NCBI RefSeq assembly: GCF_902167145.1
Contig: NC_050098.1
Span: 115,978,207 to 116,042,206, forward strand
Direction of reading: 5' to 3'
Source of the DNA: Zea mays
Taxonomy: Eukaryota > Streptophyta > Magnoliopsida > Poales > Poaceae
Length of the DNA stretch: 64,000 nt
Below the pieces are notes generated by a model, which was not told where the DNA came from, did no database searches, and was given only the letters and a program-made list of their open reading frames with translations. Shown here one piece after another: positions 11,575 through 23,847 of this stretch. Positions within the stretch are counted from its first letter, which is position 1; every line of letters begins with the position of its first letter. The translations under genes were made by a program, and so were the position numbers.

Positions 11575-12165
11575 TTTAGAGGTAGCTGCCGAGCGACTTG
11601 TAGATGGTGTCGGCGTGTTAGAGGTAACTGCCGAGTGACTGAACACAATGTCGGAGTTTTAGAGGTAACTACCGAGCGACTAAACACGATGTCGGAGTTT
11701 CAGAGTTAACCACCGAGCGATTGAACACGATGTCGGAGTTTTTGAGGTAACGCCGAGTGACTTGAAGACAGCGTCAGCGTTTTAGAGGTAACGCCGAGCG
11801 ACTTGAAGACGACGTCAGCGTTTTAGAGGTAACGCCGAGTGACTTGAGGGCGACGTCAGCGTTTTAGAGGTAACGCCGAGTGACTGAACATGATGTCGGA
11901 GTTTTAGAGTCAACTGCCGAGCGACTTGAGGGCGACGTCAGCGTTTTAGAGGTAACGCCGAGCGACTGAACACGATGTCGAAGTTTTAGAGTCAACTGCC
12001 GAGCGACTTGAGGGCGACGTCAGCGTTTTAGAGGTAACGCCAGGCGATAGCGGGCTGTGTGGGCCACTTTGAGGGTAATAGCCGAGTGATGATGTGGCGC
12101 ATCAGTGTTTTGGAAGTAACTGCCAGGTGATGATGTGGCACGCTGGTGTTTTGGAAATAACCGCT
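11575..12165 (+). repeat. About 41-bp tandem repeat array upstream of the antisense gene
   Basis: More than ten imperfect copies of a unit containing gttttagaggtaacgccgag plus cgacttgagggcgacgtca. The spacing of cagcgttttagagg is 41 bp at 11776, 11816 and 11857. Variant units read ggagttttagagtcaactgc. The array ends about 160 bp before the start codon of the larger antisense gene, so it sits where a promoter would be. Confidence 0.85.
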
Positions 12166-12326
12166 GGGCGCTGACTGGGCGCTTTTTGAAACGATATCTG
12201 GCTCGGGAATATCCCATAAGTGCTGCGCTTTTAGCCGCCTTTGCTTTCCGTGCCCTAGTTCTTGCTTTCTTGTTTCCGAATCCTCTCTGCAATTCGCCTC
12301 CCACTCTGCTCGCCAATAGAATCGAG

Positions 12327-15300
12327 ATGGCGCCAAAGAGGAAGGCCTCGAGTTCGTCTGCCGCGGCGATTCCTCCAATCGATCCCAACAGCCAGTTGCC
12401 TTTCGCAGGTAACCACATGTCTGTCATCTCTGAGCCCGAACTTCTCCACCTCGTGTCCATCGGGGTTCTTCCCCCGAGGGAGCTCTGTTCTTGGCGGATT
12501 TGCCATGGGGTCACTGTCCCGACTGAGGATACCCATGAGTCTGTGATTTACGCTCCTTTCCTTCTCCGCGGCCTCCGTCTTCCCATTTCTCCCTTTTTCC
12601 GCGGCCTCCTTGATTTCTACCATCTTAACTTGACCCATCTGAATCCCAATTCTATCCTGCAAATTTCCATTTTCATTCATTTGTGCGAAGCTTTTCTTGG
12701 CGTGCTGCCACATTTTGGGTTGTGGAAGTACTTGTATCACTGTCGTCCTGGAATGGCCGGAGGACAACATCAGTTGGTTGGGGGTGCTAGCTTGGAGATG
12801 CGCCGCGGGAGGAAGACTGAGTATCTTGAAATCCCTCTCAAAGACAACATCAAGGGATGGCGCTTGGAGTGGTTCATTGTTGAGAATCATGGAAACTCTC
12901 TCCCCCCTCGGTCGGGAAGACAGCCGGACGTTCGCACCCCAAGTTGGACCGAGTCCCCCACAGATCAAGAGGTAGCTGAGGCAGGTGCTTTGCTAGCTGA
13001 AGTTGGGTTGCTGAAGGAGAGGGGTCTGACTGCTGAAGCTGTGGTTGCTGATTTTGTCTTCAAGAATATTCAGCCGTTGAAAGACAGGGCATACCCGGCT
13101 TATCTGTATCGAGGCCTAGCCGACTCAACTCGGGTTACCAACAGGAGAATTCCTTCTGTAGACTTGGTGAACCGACTTGAAACGATCCTTAGAGGCAAGG
13201 TGTCAAATGTTGGTGCCCCAGTGGCATACTCAGCCTGGAACTTGCCTCCTCCCAAAGCCTTCACTCTTTTTGTGTCGAATCCACCTGTCACTGATGGCAG
13301 TTTGGGCCTTAGAGTGCGACCCTCTGCTGAAGAAGTTAGCGCCTTGGTTGCCTCGATCGGGGAGATTCCTGATGATGAACGACAGGTCCATTTTGAGGTG
13401 CCTCTGAATCCTAGTGATGCAGAGATAAGTGCTATGCTTGATTTGCTGGCTGAGGACTCTTCTGATGCTGCTCCTGCTGGGACATTGGTGGTGGCGCCCC
13501 TCCCAGAGGCTGGTACGACTTTGGATATTCAGAAGCCTACCAGTACTCGCCCGAGGCGCCCTTGCCGAGCCAATCAACCTGATCCTTCTGCCGATGAGCA
13601 GAAAAAGAAAAGGAGACGCCTCCGGCGAGTATTCAGTTTGGATCGGGACATTGGTACTTCGGTTCCTGCTGCTGAAAAAACGCCTGTGACTGAATTTATT
13701 GACACTAACCCCAATGGGTGTGCCCAATCTACTGCTGATCCCAATGTTGGCGCTCCATCTGTTGCTGATCCCAATGGGGGTGCTGCCTGTGTTGCTAATG
13801 AAGACGACGTGGAGGAAGAGGATGAAGTTCCTTTGACTCGGAAAAACAGTCGGCAGTTCATCGCTAGTGGTGAAAGTAGTGGAGTTCCTTCTCCTACTTT
13901 GTCTGCTCTCATTGGTCTGCAAGAATTGTCCCTGGTGAATTTTGATCAGACTCTTGAGGATATGGTTCTAGAGGATTTGTTATCGGAGCCAGCAGATGAT
14001 GGTGTGATGGAGGTTTGTGCTGATGTGCTTGATGCTGGGTTGAGGTCATCCCGTGCCTCGTCGACCTTAGAGCGCGATCTCGAGGGTTAGGAGACTGACT
14101 TGGATCGTCCTGGTCCCATGGAAGTAACTGAGGGCCCATCAGCCTTAGAGGTGGCTACTGCAGAGAACTTGGACCCCAAGGATGGTGTTGACACATGCCC
14201 GGCCCCCGAGGATGTTGCCGGGGATGACTTGGTTCGGGTGGGTAGTGCAAGCCACTGCCCAGCCCCCGAGGGTGCTGCCGGGGATGATCCGGCTCAAGTG
14301 GGCAGTGCAAACTATGACCTAGCCCCCGAGGGTGTCCGAGCGGGGTCTCCCTCTTGTACTTCCATGGACGTTCATGCGGGATCGCCTCCGCACTCCGGCT
14401 GCATGGTGGTAGCCCAAGCTTTGGGCCAGGGAGTCGCTTTAGAGGGCAGCGCCCCCGCTGACCAAGTTTTGGGCTCTGTTGATGGTACTGAGTTGGTGCC
14501 TGCTGGTTCGTTGCAAACTGCCTCGGGTAGCGGCCTTACGCCCGGTCATCAGTTGATCTCTCATGATTTGGGGGTCCCTTCGTTCTTTTCCAACCTCCAG
14601 GTACTGTGGTATACTTTAGCTTGATTTTTACACCGCATGAACTGCTGTCGTTACACTCATCTGCTCTCCTTATCAGGCTTTGGTGGACGGGATGGCTAGC
14701 CAGCTGAGGTTACAGGGTGCTCCTGTTCCGGAAGTAGCTTCGTCTCTTGCACGTTGAAATCCAGTGTTACTTCAACATCGTGTCTCTGACTTGGAGGCGA
14801 CCAATGCTGGTAAGTGCTTTTTTTTGCTTCTCTTTGTCTTCACTATTAAACTGCTTTACATTCTGATCCCTTTTGTTTGGTTGTCTCCTGCTAGGTATGA
14901 CTCGGCAGATTTCCACTCTTGAAGAAAAACATTCTCGAGATCAGGCCGAATTGGTCCAGCGGTGCTCTGACTTTGAAGAAAAGTATTCTCAAAGTCAGAC
15001 TGAGCTAGCTCAGGTCTCTGCTGCCTTAGATGACGCCAATGCACTGAGCTCTTCCCTTCACACTCAGCTTAATTCTGAAAAGGTGACTTATGAAACTGTG
15101 CCTTGCCTTGTTGTGCTCCTATTGCTTGCTTGATGTTTGAGGGAGTTGACTTTTGTTTGCTGGAAGAAAAACGTATCCTTGCCGCTTCTCGCGATAGTCT
15201 TGACAGGTTGTATCGCGATTCTAGCAACTCGCTGACCATCTTGGAGAGGAGTCATCGCTTCACCATGGAAGAGTTAGACAACCAATGCTGTAAGCTGCAA

Positions 15301-15341
15301 GAATCCACGGATGAGGTGACCCGGCTCAAGCAATTGATATC
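12327..15341 (+). pseudogene. Antisense additional gene (Transposase_28-like) of the Cinful-like element, exons 1-4 (5' part)
   Basis: Plus-strand gene, opposite to gag-pol. Exons by splice signals: 12327-14600, 14677-14809, 14895-15082 and 15142 onward. Donors are CAG|GTACTG, CTG|GTAAGT and AAG|GTGACT; acceptors are ATCAG|G, CTAG|G and GAG|G; phases agree throughout. The start is MAPKRKASSSS. A conserved domain around residues 70-190 (GLRLPISPFFRGLLDFYHLN) resembles the Pfam Transposase_28 'putative gypsy type transposon' family. A basic run KKKRRRLRR lies near residue 424, with tandem DPNxGA units after it, and coiled coil in exons 3-4. Premature stops are at 14088-14090 and 14755-14757. 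The last exon is cut at 15341 by the younger element and resumes at 24709. Without the insertion it would be about 1025 codons. Function is unknown. Confidence 0.8.
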
Positions 15342-15931
15342 TGTTGGGTCTATGCTTCGTCGCTGAAGGTCTTCTAGGAAGAAGCGGCTTTCGGCTGAAG
15401 CTGTTTGTATAAGATGGCCGAAGGTTCCTCTTCATGAAGCTTCGGTATTATAAACCGACTTAGAGATAGAATGACCTTTTAGTCCATAAAGGTCTGAGTC
15501 AATGTTGTAAACTTTTATAAGGGGCATACTTGTAATTCCTCACAGGCTGTGTCCTGTGCCTATAAATAGTGAACAGTATTCCTTTACTGTTCACGCATTC
15601 TGGTAATTGCAATCGCATCTTTCGGAATTCAACCTTTGCCAAGGCAGAGGTATTATTGTATTCAATGATTCAACATATCAAGCAAATATGATATTATATA
15701 ATTTGTCTATGATTTATTTACCCCTTTTATACCCTTTACTTTATGTTGTTTTACAATATTTATTGGAATTTTATTACGAAGACTTAAGTTTCGTAATCTC
15801 ACTCTCATCAACCTTCGCCCAAGGCTCATTATCCTCAAGGAAATAATGTTTCATGGACGAAGGACGTTAACATTTAACACTTTATGTTGCCTTGTTCTTA
15901 AGGCAGAGCATTTGAGAACAAGTCCCCAACA
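15342..15931 (+). repeat. 5' LTR of the young Tat element
   Basis: 590 bp with perfect TGTTGGG/CCCAACA ends; a TATA box (tataaata) is at 15561-15568. It inserted into exon 4 of the older element's antisense gene. A 79-codon ORF that occurs in both LTR copies is AT-rich and not credible as a gene. Confidence 0.95.
15561..15568 (+). promoter_or_regulatory. LTR TATA box of the young Tat element
   Basis: TATAAATA in gtgcctataaatagtgaac, mid-LTR, the expected position for the U3/R promoter of the genomic RNA. The identical copy at 24333-24340 is in the 3' LTR. Confidence 0.75.
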
Positions 15932-15932
15932 T

Positions 15933-15950
15933 TGGCGCCCACCTCCGGTG
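15933..15950 (+). other. Primer-binding site of the young Tat element
   Basis: ttggcgcccacctccggt begins one base after the LTR end. The TGGCGCC start is that of tRNA-complementary PBSs in Tat-type plant Gypsy elements. The exact primer tRNA was not determined. Confidence 0.75.
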
Positions 15951-15974
15951 AACTCACTTCCACTTTTTGAGCTG

Positions 15975-18900
15975 ATGGCTTCGTTCAGAGACCAAGCTGG
16001 AGCTGCTTTGGACCCGAAGCTGGTGCTCCCGATCACAGGTGGTTCGTCCTCAGAGCCAGCTAACAAGAAACAAAAGAAGGAAGCACAGAGAAGGGTACAG
16101 CATGTTGGGGTGCAAGGACCTTTCATCAAGTCAAGATGGTCTCACATTCCTATTACCTTCTCCCAAGAGGACCTTCAGCTCAAGGATTACCCACACAACG
16201 ATGCCATGGTTATCTCTTGTGTTATCAAAGGATTTCTGGTCCACAATGTCTTGGTTGACACAGGCAGTGCAGCTGATATCATATTTGCTAAGGCCTTCAG
16301 ACAAATGCAAGAGCCAGAAGATAAGATTCATGATGCTACACATCCTCTCTGTGGCTTCGGAGGAAGACAGATTGTAGCACTGGGCAAGATCACCATGTCA
16401 GTGACCTTCGGGTTCATCAACAACACTAGAACTGAGCAAGTTGCGTTTGACATTGTTGACATGGAATACCCTTACAATGCAATTATTGGTCGTGGCACCC
16501 TCAATGCTTTTGAAGCAATTCTTCACCCTGCCTATCTTTGCATGAAGATACCTTCGGATCAAGGACCCATCGCTATTCATGGAAGTCAGGAAGCTGCCAG
16601 AAGGGCCGAAGGAAACTGGACTGATTCAAAAGCAATCCATAACATAGATGGAGCTGAAGCTTGTGAACAATACAAATTCAGAAGGGAGAAAGCAGCTTCA
16701 GCAGATCAGCCGAAGCCCATGCTCTTATGTGAGGATATAGCAGAGCAGAAGGTGCTGTTGGGCTCTCAGTTATCCGAAGAACAAGAGAAAACCTTGATAA
16801 GGTTTTTGTTCAACAATAAAGATGTTTTTGCATGGTCAGCCAATGATCTCTGCGGAGTTAATAGGGATGTTATTGAGCACTCGCTCAATGTCGATCCATC
16901 CTTCAGACCCAGAAAGCAGAGGCTTCGGAAAATGTCAGATGATAAGGCCGAAGGTGCTCGTAACGAAGTCAAAAGACTCCTCAGTGCAGGAGTTATCAGA
17001 GAAGTAAAGTACCCAGAATGGCTAGCTAACACTGTTATGGTAAAAAAGGCCAATGGCAAGTGGCGAATGTGTATCGATTTTACAGATCTTAACAAGGCTT
17101 GTCCAAAGGATGAATTCACACTGCCAAGGATAGACTCTTTAGTTGATGCAGCAGCTTCTTCAGAGCTCATGAGTCTGTTAGACTGTTATTCAGGCTACCA
17201 TCAAATCTGGATGAAGAAGGAAGATGAGCCGAAGACTAGCTTCATAACTCCAAGTGGCACATATTGTTATCTTCGGATGCCTGAGGGGCTCAAAAACGCT
17301 GGAGGAAGTTTCAGCAGAATGACTGCGAAGGTTCTCCAGTCTCAGATAGGCAGAAATGTGCTAACTTATATTGATGACATCATTGTAAAAAGCACGAAGC
17401 AGGAGAATCATATTGCTGATCTGCAGGAGACCTTCGCCAGTTTCAGACAAGCTGGCTTAAAGTTGAATCCAGAAAAATGCGTCTTCGGAGTAAAGAAGGG
17501 GAAATTTCTAGGATGCTTGGTTTCAACAAAGGGAATTGAAGCTAATCCAAGTAAGATTGAAGCTATACTTCGGATGGAGCCACCAACTACAAAAAAGGGG
17601 GCTCAAAGATTGACAGGAAGGTTGGCATCTCTCAATAGATTCATATCCAGATCAGCAGAGAGAAACTTACCATTCTTCGAAGTGCTGAAGTCAGCCGAAG
17701 TCTTTCAATGGGGATCAATCCAGCAGAAGGCCTTCGAAGAGCTGAAGCAGTATTTGATAGATCTAACAGCTCTGACTCCACCTACGCCAGGGGCTCCTTT
17801 GTTATTATATGTGGCAGCTTCGCACTCAGCGGTAAGTGCAGCACTTGTCCAGGAGAAGCTTGATGGCCAAGTCAGGAAGCAAGCCCCAGTGTATTTTGTA
17901 TCTGAAGTTCTTAGTATATCAAAGAAAAACTACACAGAATTAGAGAAGGTGTTATATGCTGTTTTGATGGCATCCAGGAAGCTTCGGCACTATTTTCAAG
18001 CTTACAACATAATTGTTCCTTCTTCACAGCCTCTGAAGGATATTATGAGGAACCGAGAAGCTACTGGAAGAATTGGAAAATGGGCTGCAGAGCTCAATGA
18101 ATTTTGTATTGAATATGTTCATAGATCTTCGATTCAGTCCCAGGCGTTAGCAGACTTCATTGCTGACTGGACGCCAGGGGCTCAGGAGAAAGAAACAAAT
18201 AAAGACGCCGAAGCATGGACAGTGTTTTGCGATGGGTCCTGGGGAACCTTCGGAGCGGGAGCAGCTGCTGTGTTGGTTTCACCTTCCAAAGTTAAAACTT
18301 GCTATGCGGCAAAACTTGATTTTAGTTGCACAAACAACATTGCCGAGTACGAAGCCCTGCTTCTGGGTCTTCGGAAGTTAAAAGCAATGGGAATCAGAAG
18401 GGCCATTCTTAAAACTGATTCCCAAGTTGTTTCAGGTCATATCGACAAGAGTTGCAAGGCTAAAGATCCGAAGCTTGAAAAGTATCTGGATATGGTTCGA
18501 AGAGTTGAAGCTTCCTTCGAGGGATTTTCTGTCAAAAATATCCCTCGAGGACAAAATGAGCATGCTGATTTGCTAGCTAAGTCAGCAGCACAGGGGCTGC
18601 CCTTACCTTCGGATGTGTTCTTCGAAACAATAAAAGCACCTTCGGTGGAACTTCTTGAAAGAGCAGTCCTCAATATATCTCATGTTTATAGCGAAGATTG
18701 GAGAACTGAGATCATCTCTTATCTTCAGGGTAAATTCCTTTCAGATGACGAAACTTATAACAGAAGGATAGAGGCAAGAGCTCATCCATATGTCATGATA
18801 GATGGGGAGTTGTACAAGCATGGAGTTTGTGCTCCGCTACTCAAGTGTTTATCTAGAACCGAAGGTATAGAGTTAATGAAAGAAATACATGCAGGCCTGT

Positions 18901-19928
18901 GTGGATCTCACATTGGATCTAGGCCGTTACTTGGAAAAATTTTCCGCCAAGGGTTTTATTGGCCGAAGGCAGCTTCGGATGCAGCGGAATTAGTTCAAAA
19001 GTGCGAAGGTTGTCAGAAATGTGCAAGAGATCAAAAACAACCTTCGTCCTTAACACAGCTCATACAACCCACTTGGCCATTGCAAAGGTGGGGCCTTGAC
19101 TTGTTAGGTCCATTACCACCGGCCCAAGGGAACCTGAGATATGTTGTAGTAGCTGTGGAATATTTTTCTAAATGGATTGAGGCAAAGCCTTTAGCCACAA
19201 TAACTTCGGCCACCGTCCAAAAGTTTTTCTGGCAGAATATTGTTTGTCGTTTCGGGGTGCCAAAGGATATCACTGTGGATAATGGAACATAGTTTGACTC
19301 CGAAGCTTTCAGGGATTTCTGTGACCAAATTGGTACGAAGATCCATTTTGCATCAGTCAGGCATCCGGAGTCAAACGGACTCGTTGAAAGAGCCAACAGC
19401 ATTATAATGACAGGAATAATGAAGTTAATCTTCAATCAACCCAGGGGAAAGTGGCCAGATCAGTTAACCAAAGTAGTGTGGAGCCACAATACAACAACAT
19501 CAAGGTCTACAGGCTTTACTCCATTCAAGTTGTTATTCGGTGACGAAGCAATAACTCCAGAAGAAGCTAAAACCGGATCAATAAGAGTAGTAGCTTCGGC
19601 AGAATCAGATTCCGAAGCTGCTTATTCTGTAGAAAAGGATGCTTTAGAAGGGATCAGACTGCAAGCCGTGGAGAACATCAATAAATATCAAGCCGAAACA
19701 ATCAAATGGCGAGATAGAAAGGTTCGGCTAAAGAATATTGAGCTAGGACACTTGGTGCTTCGGAGAGTGGCCAACCCAGAAACAGTGGGCAAGTTGTAGT
19801 TGAAATGGGATGGTCCTTTCTTAGTAGCATCTTCGTCAAGACCTGGTTCATACAGATTGAAGGATATGGACGGCAACGACATTCCTAGATCTTGGAATGC
19901 GGATGAGCTTCAGCGATATTATGTGTAG
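15975..19928 (+). pseudogene. Gag stub fused to pol (protease, RT, dual RNase H, integrase)
   Basis: From ATG 15975 about 35 residues resemble a gag N-terminus (MASFRDQAG) ending in a lysine-rich stretch, then run straight into the protease (VLVDTGSAADIIF). Capsid and the CCHC knuckle are absent. RT has RMCIDFTDLNKACP and the catalytic YIDD. A degenerate first RNase H (LLLYVAAS) is followed by an intact second one (FCDGSW, AEYEAL, KTDSQ). Integrase has an HHCC region (CEGCQKC), WGLDLLGP, VDNGT and NGLVERANS. Two nonsense codons break it: TAG at 19290-19292 (VDNGT*FDS) and TAG at 19797-19799 (GKL*LKWDG). Both fit CAG to TAG. The frame then continues to the true stop at 19926-19928. Confidence 0.92.
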
Positions 19929-20767
19929 CTTGATGTAATTTTTTATGTTTTTTTCTTTTTTATGGCACCCTTTTCCTTTCTAAAGGGGGAGAAAGGTTTT
20001 AATGGGGCCATCACATGTAATTTTCTTTTTTAGTTCTATAAGAGTAAAATCCCCCAAGGAATGTAAATGTAAAAGCTGAGAGCGCACCATCGAGTGCCGA
20101 AAAGTAAAAAGCGAAGAAGCTCCAAAGTCGTTCCTAAGGGAATGCAGAGCCTACAGCGAAAAGTCAACGCTGATACCGCCAAAAGTAAAGGCGAAGAAGC
20201 TCCAAAGTCGTTCCTAAAGGAATGCAGAGCTTACAGCGAAAAGTCAACGCTGATTCCGCCAAAAGTAAAGGCGAAGAAGCTCCAAAGTCGTTCCTAAGGG
20301 AATGCAGAGCTGAGGTGTGATTGTTTTTAAGGAAATAATGGATATGAATATGGCTTCGGATACGTGTTTGGCCGTTCATTTGCACATCACATTACATCAT
20401 AACATTTGCATTCATAAACATTCATCCAGACATATGTAGGATAATCATCATCATGGCATAAGTGGTTGCTTCGGAAAAAAGAAAAAGGAGAGCTTCGGAA
20501 AGAAGGGAAATGTTGTTTTCTATGCTTCGCTGCGTACGAAAAGAAGGGAAGGTGTTTTTTCGCCTTCAGCTCAAAAAAGAAAATTTCGTCCACATCAAAG
20601 CACTTCTCATACATCAATGGAAGGATAAGGATATATTACAAGGTATGAACAGAATTCATTAAAGACAAGTTTCAGTTACATTTACAAAAGTTATCTCAAA
20701 AGTTTCTCAAGTATTGTCTCCAGTCTACTATCTAATCTCCAAGGAGCTTCAGCTTCGGCGTCATCTT
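19929..20767. other. Spacer between convergent pol and antisense gene
   Basis: No gene. It holds the 80-bp tandem array (20111-20310) and AT-rich DNA with several gcttcgg copies. This is where transcripts of pol (plus) and the antisense gene (minus) would converge. Confidence 0.6.
20111..20310 (+). repeat. 80-bp tandem repeat, about 2.5 copies
   Basis: gcgaagaagctccaaagtcg recurs at 20111, 20191 and 20271, exactly 80 bp apart, with only a few base differences between copies. It sits between the 3' ends of pol and the antisense gene. Confidence 0.92.
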
Positions 20768-23665
20768 TTAATCATCAGCTTCGGCTTCGTCATCCTACAT
20801 AAATAAGGTTGTTGTAAGTCAAAATCGAGCTTGAAGGAAGAGGTAAGCACAAGGTATGATTTCTTACTGCCTCAAGATGACTCCGAGCTTCGTCTCCGGC
20901 CTTTTCTCGCCCACCTTTTGTCCATATCATTTTTACAAATCTATTAGAGATACTTCGTGCGAGATCAGGAATGTCATCTAGGATTGATGGTGATAAAGTG
21001 AAATTTGGCCTATTGACAATCTTTCCATGATCGCAGCCAGCTTTTAGGAAAGCTGCAGCAGTGCCCCGAGAAGCTACCCAGGCACAGAAGTCACCGTGCC
21101 CAGCTATGACTTCGTCGAGCTCCTCAATCTCACCCTCAATATGTTCGAAGGTCTTCGGTAGATCTTCAGCGGAGGGGGTGAATTTTTCACTGTTGGCTCC
21201 AACTGAGTGAAAAATCTTTCTTAATCGTTGAATGCATTTGTTGCTAAATTCCAAACATTTTTCTTGAAGGGTCGTCAATAGTTTTCTCAAATCTGAATTT
21301 TGTTGAGCTTCGGCTTCAAGTTTTGTATTAAGATCTTGCTTCTCTCGTTCGAACTGCTCAGATTGGCGGAGAAGCTTCGTGTTAAATTCTGTTATTTTTG
21401 CTTCGGCTTCCACCAATAAACCTTCGGTTGCCTGGAGCTCAAAGTTCTTTTTCTCGATAGCATCTGATTGCTCCTTTATTCTGCTTTCCAAGTTTTCAAT
21501 TATAACTTCGTGCTTTTTGTCTTCAAAATCTTGCTGCATTTTCAAGGCTTTGCTCAACAGCATACTCTGCACGAAAACAACCTTCGTCAGACATGTTTTC
21601 ATTATTAGACAAAATAAAAGTTAAGGGAAAAGTAGTTCACCTTGAAATTGGAATAAAATAGACTACCAACGATATGTTGTCGTCGGTAGCGGCTGATGTC
21701 TGTCTCTAGCTTCGGAAAACCGATACTCTTTGACAGAGTACCGATAACTTTGGCTCCAGTTTGATCTCGAATACAATCTAATTTTTCATCATCAACGCCT
21801 CCGAAGAGGAGTGCCCCAGGTTTGTATCCGCAGGATTTGGCATACTCTCTAAGCTCTTCTATTTCAGCTTTTGATAGTTGTTCTCCAACCAAATTCTGGA
21901 ACATGAAGGCTTCGTTATCTGAAGCTTCATCAGCAATTTCTTTCCCTTTCCCCGTCGCTGCGGTCGCGGCCTCTTCGGCAGCGGTGGTAGCTTCTTCTGC
22001 AGCCATGTCTAGTAGCATTTTGTCAATGTGTTCAATTGTGCTCTCCAGGTTTAAATCTTCAGCTGAGGCAGCTTCGGCAGCTGCGACCTCCGAAGGTGTA
22101 ATTTCAATATCTGTCCCTTCTACAGCCGCTGGTGTTCTCTGAGCTGAAGCTCTTGGCGGTGTCTTGTCAATTACCTCTGTCACAGCGATAATTCTTTGTC
22201 TCTTTGCTTTGATTGTCTTCTTCGATTTTTCGGGCTCCTTGTCCTTCTGAAAAAAATTTGTCAGTTGAGGCCCCAGTGGACTTAGCTTCGCAGGTAAGGA
22301 TTCAGTCATTACCTTCAGAATTGCCTCCACATCAGTGGCAGAGGGTGATGCGGGGGATTTTTCTTCGTCGGATATTTTTCGTTTCGGAGAAGACGCTTTC
22401 CTTTTCTTTGAAATTTTCTTCTTTGGTGTCTCTTTTTCTTCTTCATTTGAAGCTTCGCTTATCTTTTTCCTTTTCTGACCTCCGGCACCTTTGTTCAGAT
22501 TTTCATAGTCAGGGTATTCAAAACCCAAGGCGTCCAGCACTCGATTTAGCCTTCGCTTCGGACGGGTGCCGAAGGCTGCGGTCATCAATTGATCTTCTTT
22601 TTTGGAATAATTGCCAAGTATTTCATTGCACATTACTTCAATTGTATCTAGCCACTCTTGGCAAGGTGTTTTAAAGTACTTTTTAAACTTGAAATAGTAA
22701 GGTAAACGTACAAGTTCACCTTCTTTCTTTTCCCCCTTTAGCTTCGGCATTTCCCATTCTTTCAAACTGGGAAAAACTTTGAAAGCTAAAAACTCCTGAA
22801 CCAGGTCCCTTGTGCTGGTATGCTCTGCAATAATTCTGAATTCATTCATTGCTTGCTGTGTTGGACCTTCGGGTGTCATGTTGCAACGAGGTCGGGTTTC
22901 TCCGAAGATTAGTTCGAGTGGACTTTGCACAAGTTTTTCCTTGTCGTCTTCAACCTTGACATAGAACCACTCAGACTTCCAGCCTGCTGCCCATTTGCTT
23001 CGGTAGCTGATTACAGGAAACTTTGTGGTTTTTCGATAGGCGAAGTTATAGCAACCGAAATTGTCGTGCAATCCATCCTTTCTAGCCTTCGTCTGATAAT
23101 GTAACTCGTGAACTCGGCAAAAGCTGTCCGCAAATGGCTCCACTGCTTGGCTTCGGAGTGCCCAGATGTAAACACTAAGCCTAACGATAGCGTTAGGAGT
23201 CAACTGGTGAAAATAGATACCGAACCTTTTCAGTACCTCTGCAATAATCCCATGTAGGGGGAATCTTAATCCAGCCTTTAGAAAGCTTTTGAAAATAACA
23301 ATTTCATCCTTCTCCGGCTTTGGGGTAGTCTCTTCTCCCCCGAAGCGCAATAGCTTCTTCTGATTTTCAGTAAAAAAGCCCGACTTTACCATCTTCGAGA
23401 GATCAGCCTTCGAAACAGTGGATTTCCCGAAGTCCAAGTGGCTAGGTTTGCTTGGCATGGCAATGCGGTAGTCATCTTCGGGATCAGTTTCCTCAATATC
23501 TTCTTCTTCCGCTTCAGCGATTGCTTGTTCCGCATCATCACTAGGGACCTTTTCCGAAGTCACCAGCCCGGATCGTTGCATGGCTTCGGAGATAGGAACA
23601 GTCTCCGAAGCTTCAGTTTCGCCTTCCTCACGCTCAACCCTGGCGGTAGAACGCACTCTGGCCAT
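20768..23665 (-). CDS. Intact three-exon antisense gene (Transposase_28-like, 916 codons)
   Basis: Minus-strand gene opposite to pol. Exons: 23665-21641, 21566-20868 and 20794-20768. Donors are CAAG|GTGAAC and GGCA|GTAAGA; acceptors are GTGCAG|A and ATGTAG|G. Exon lengths 2025, 699 and 27 are all multiples of three, giving 916 codons with no internal stop. The N-terminus is acidic. A conserved domain (residues about 120-230: FLKAGLRFPLHGIIAEVLKR to WKSEWFYVK) matches the same domain of the older element's antisense gene and Pfam Transposase_28. A lysine-rich, probable nuclear signal follows (KKISKKRKASSPKRK). Exon 2 is a long coiled coil, and the C-terminus is acidic (DDEAEADD). Introns can persist because retrotransposition copies the opposite-strand RNA. 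The function is unknown. Confidence 0.85.
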
Positions 23666-23847
23666 TTAATTATGAATTTGTGGAAATTTAATACTTTTTT
23701 CTTCCAAAGTTTTTTCTTCTGACGAAGCAGGCTTCAAGCTGGAGCTTCGTTCGATTCCGAGAGTCAAGCTTCGGCGATGGCTAAAGATTTTGGCAGCAAA
23801 ACAGTGCAAGCAATGAATGCTGTGGTAACTTCACACCTACTCGTCTG

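Noticed and set aside
12327..14090. Plus-strand 651-codon frame as an ordinary host gene
   Set aside because: It lies inside the Cinful-like element between its pol and 3' LTR, opposite to gag-pol, and a homologous gene occupies the same place in a second Tat element. It is element-borne.
15607..15846. 79-codon ORF present in both LTRs of the young Tat element (also 24379-24618)
   Set aside because: Duplicated only because LTRs are duplicated; AT-rich hydrophobic composition, no start context or domain.
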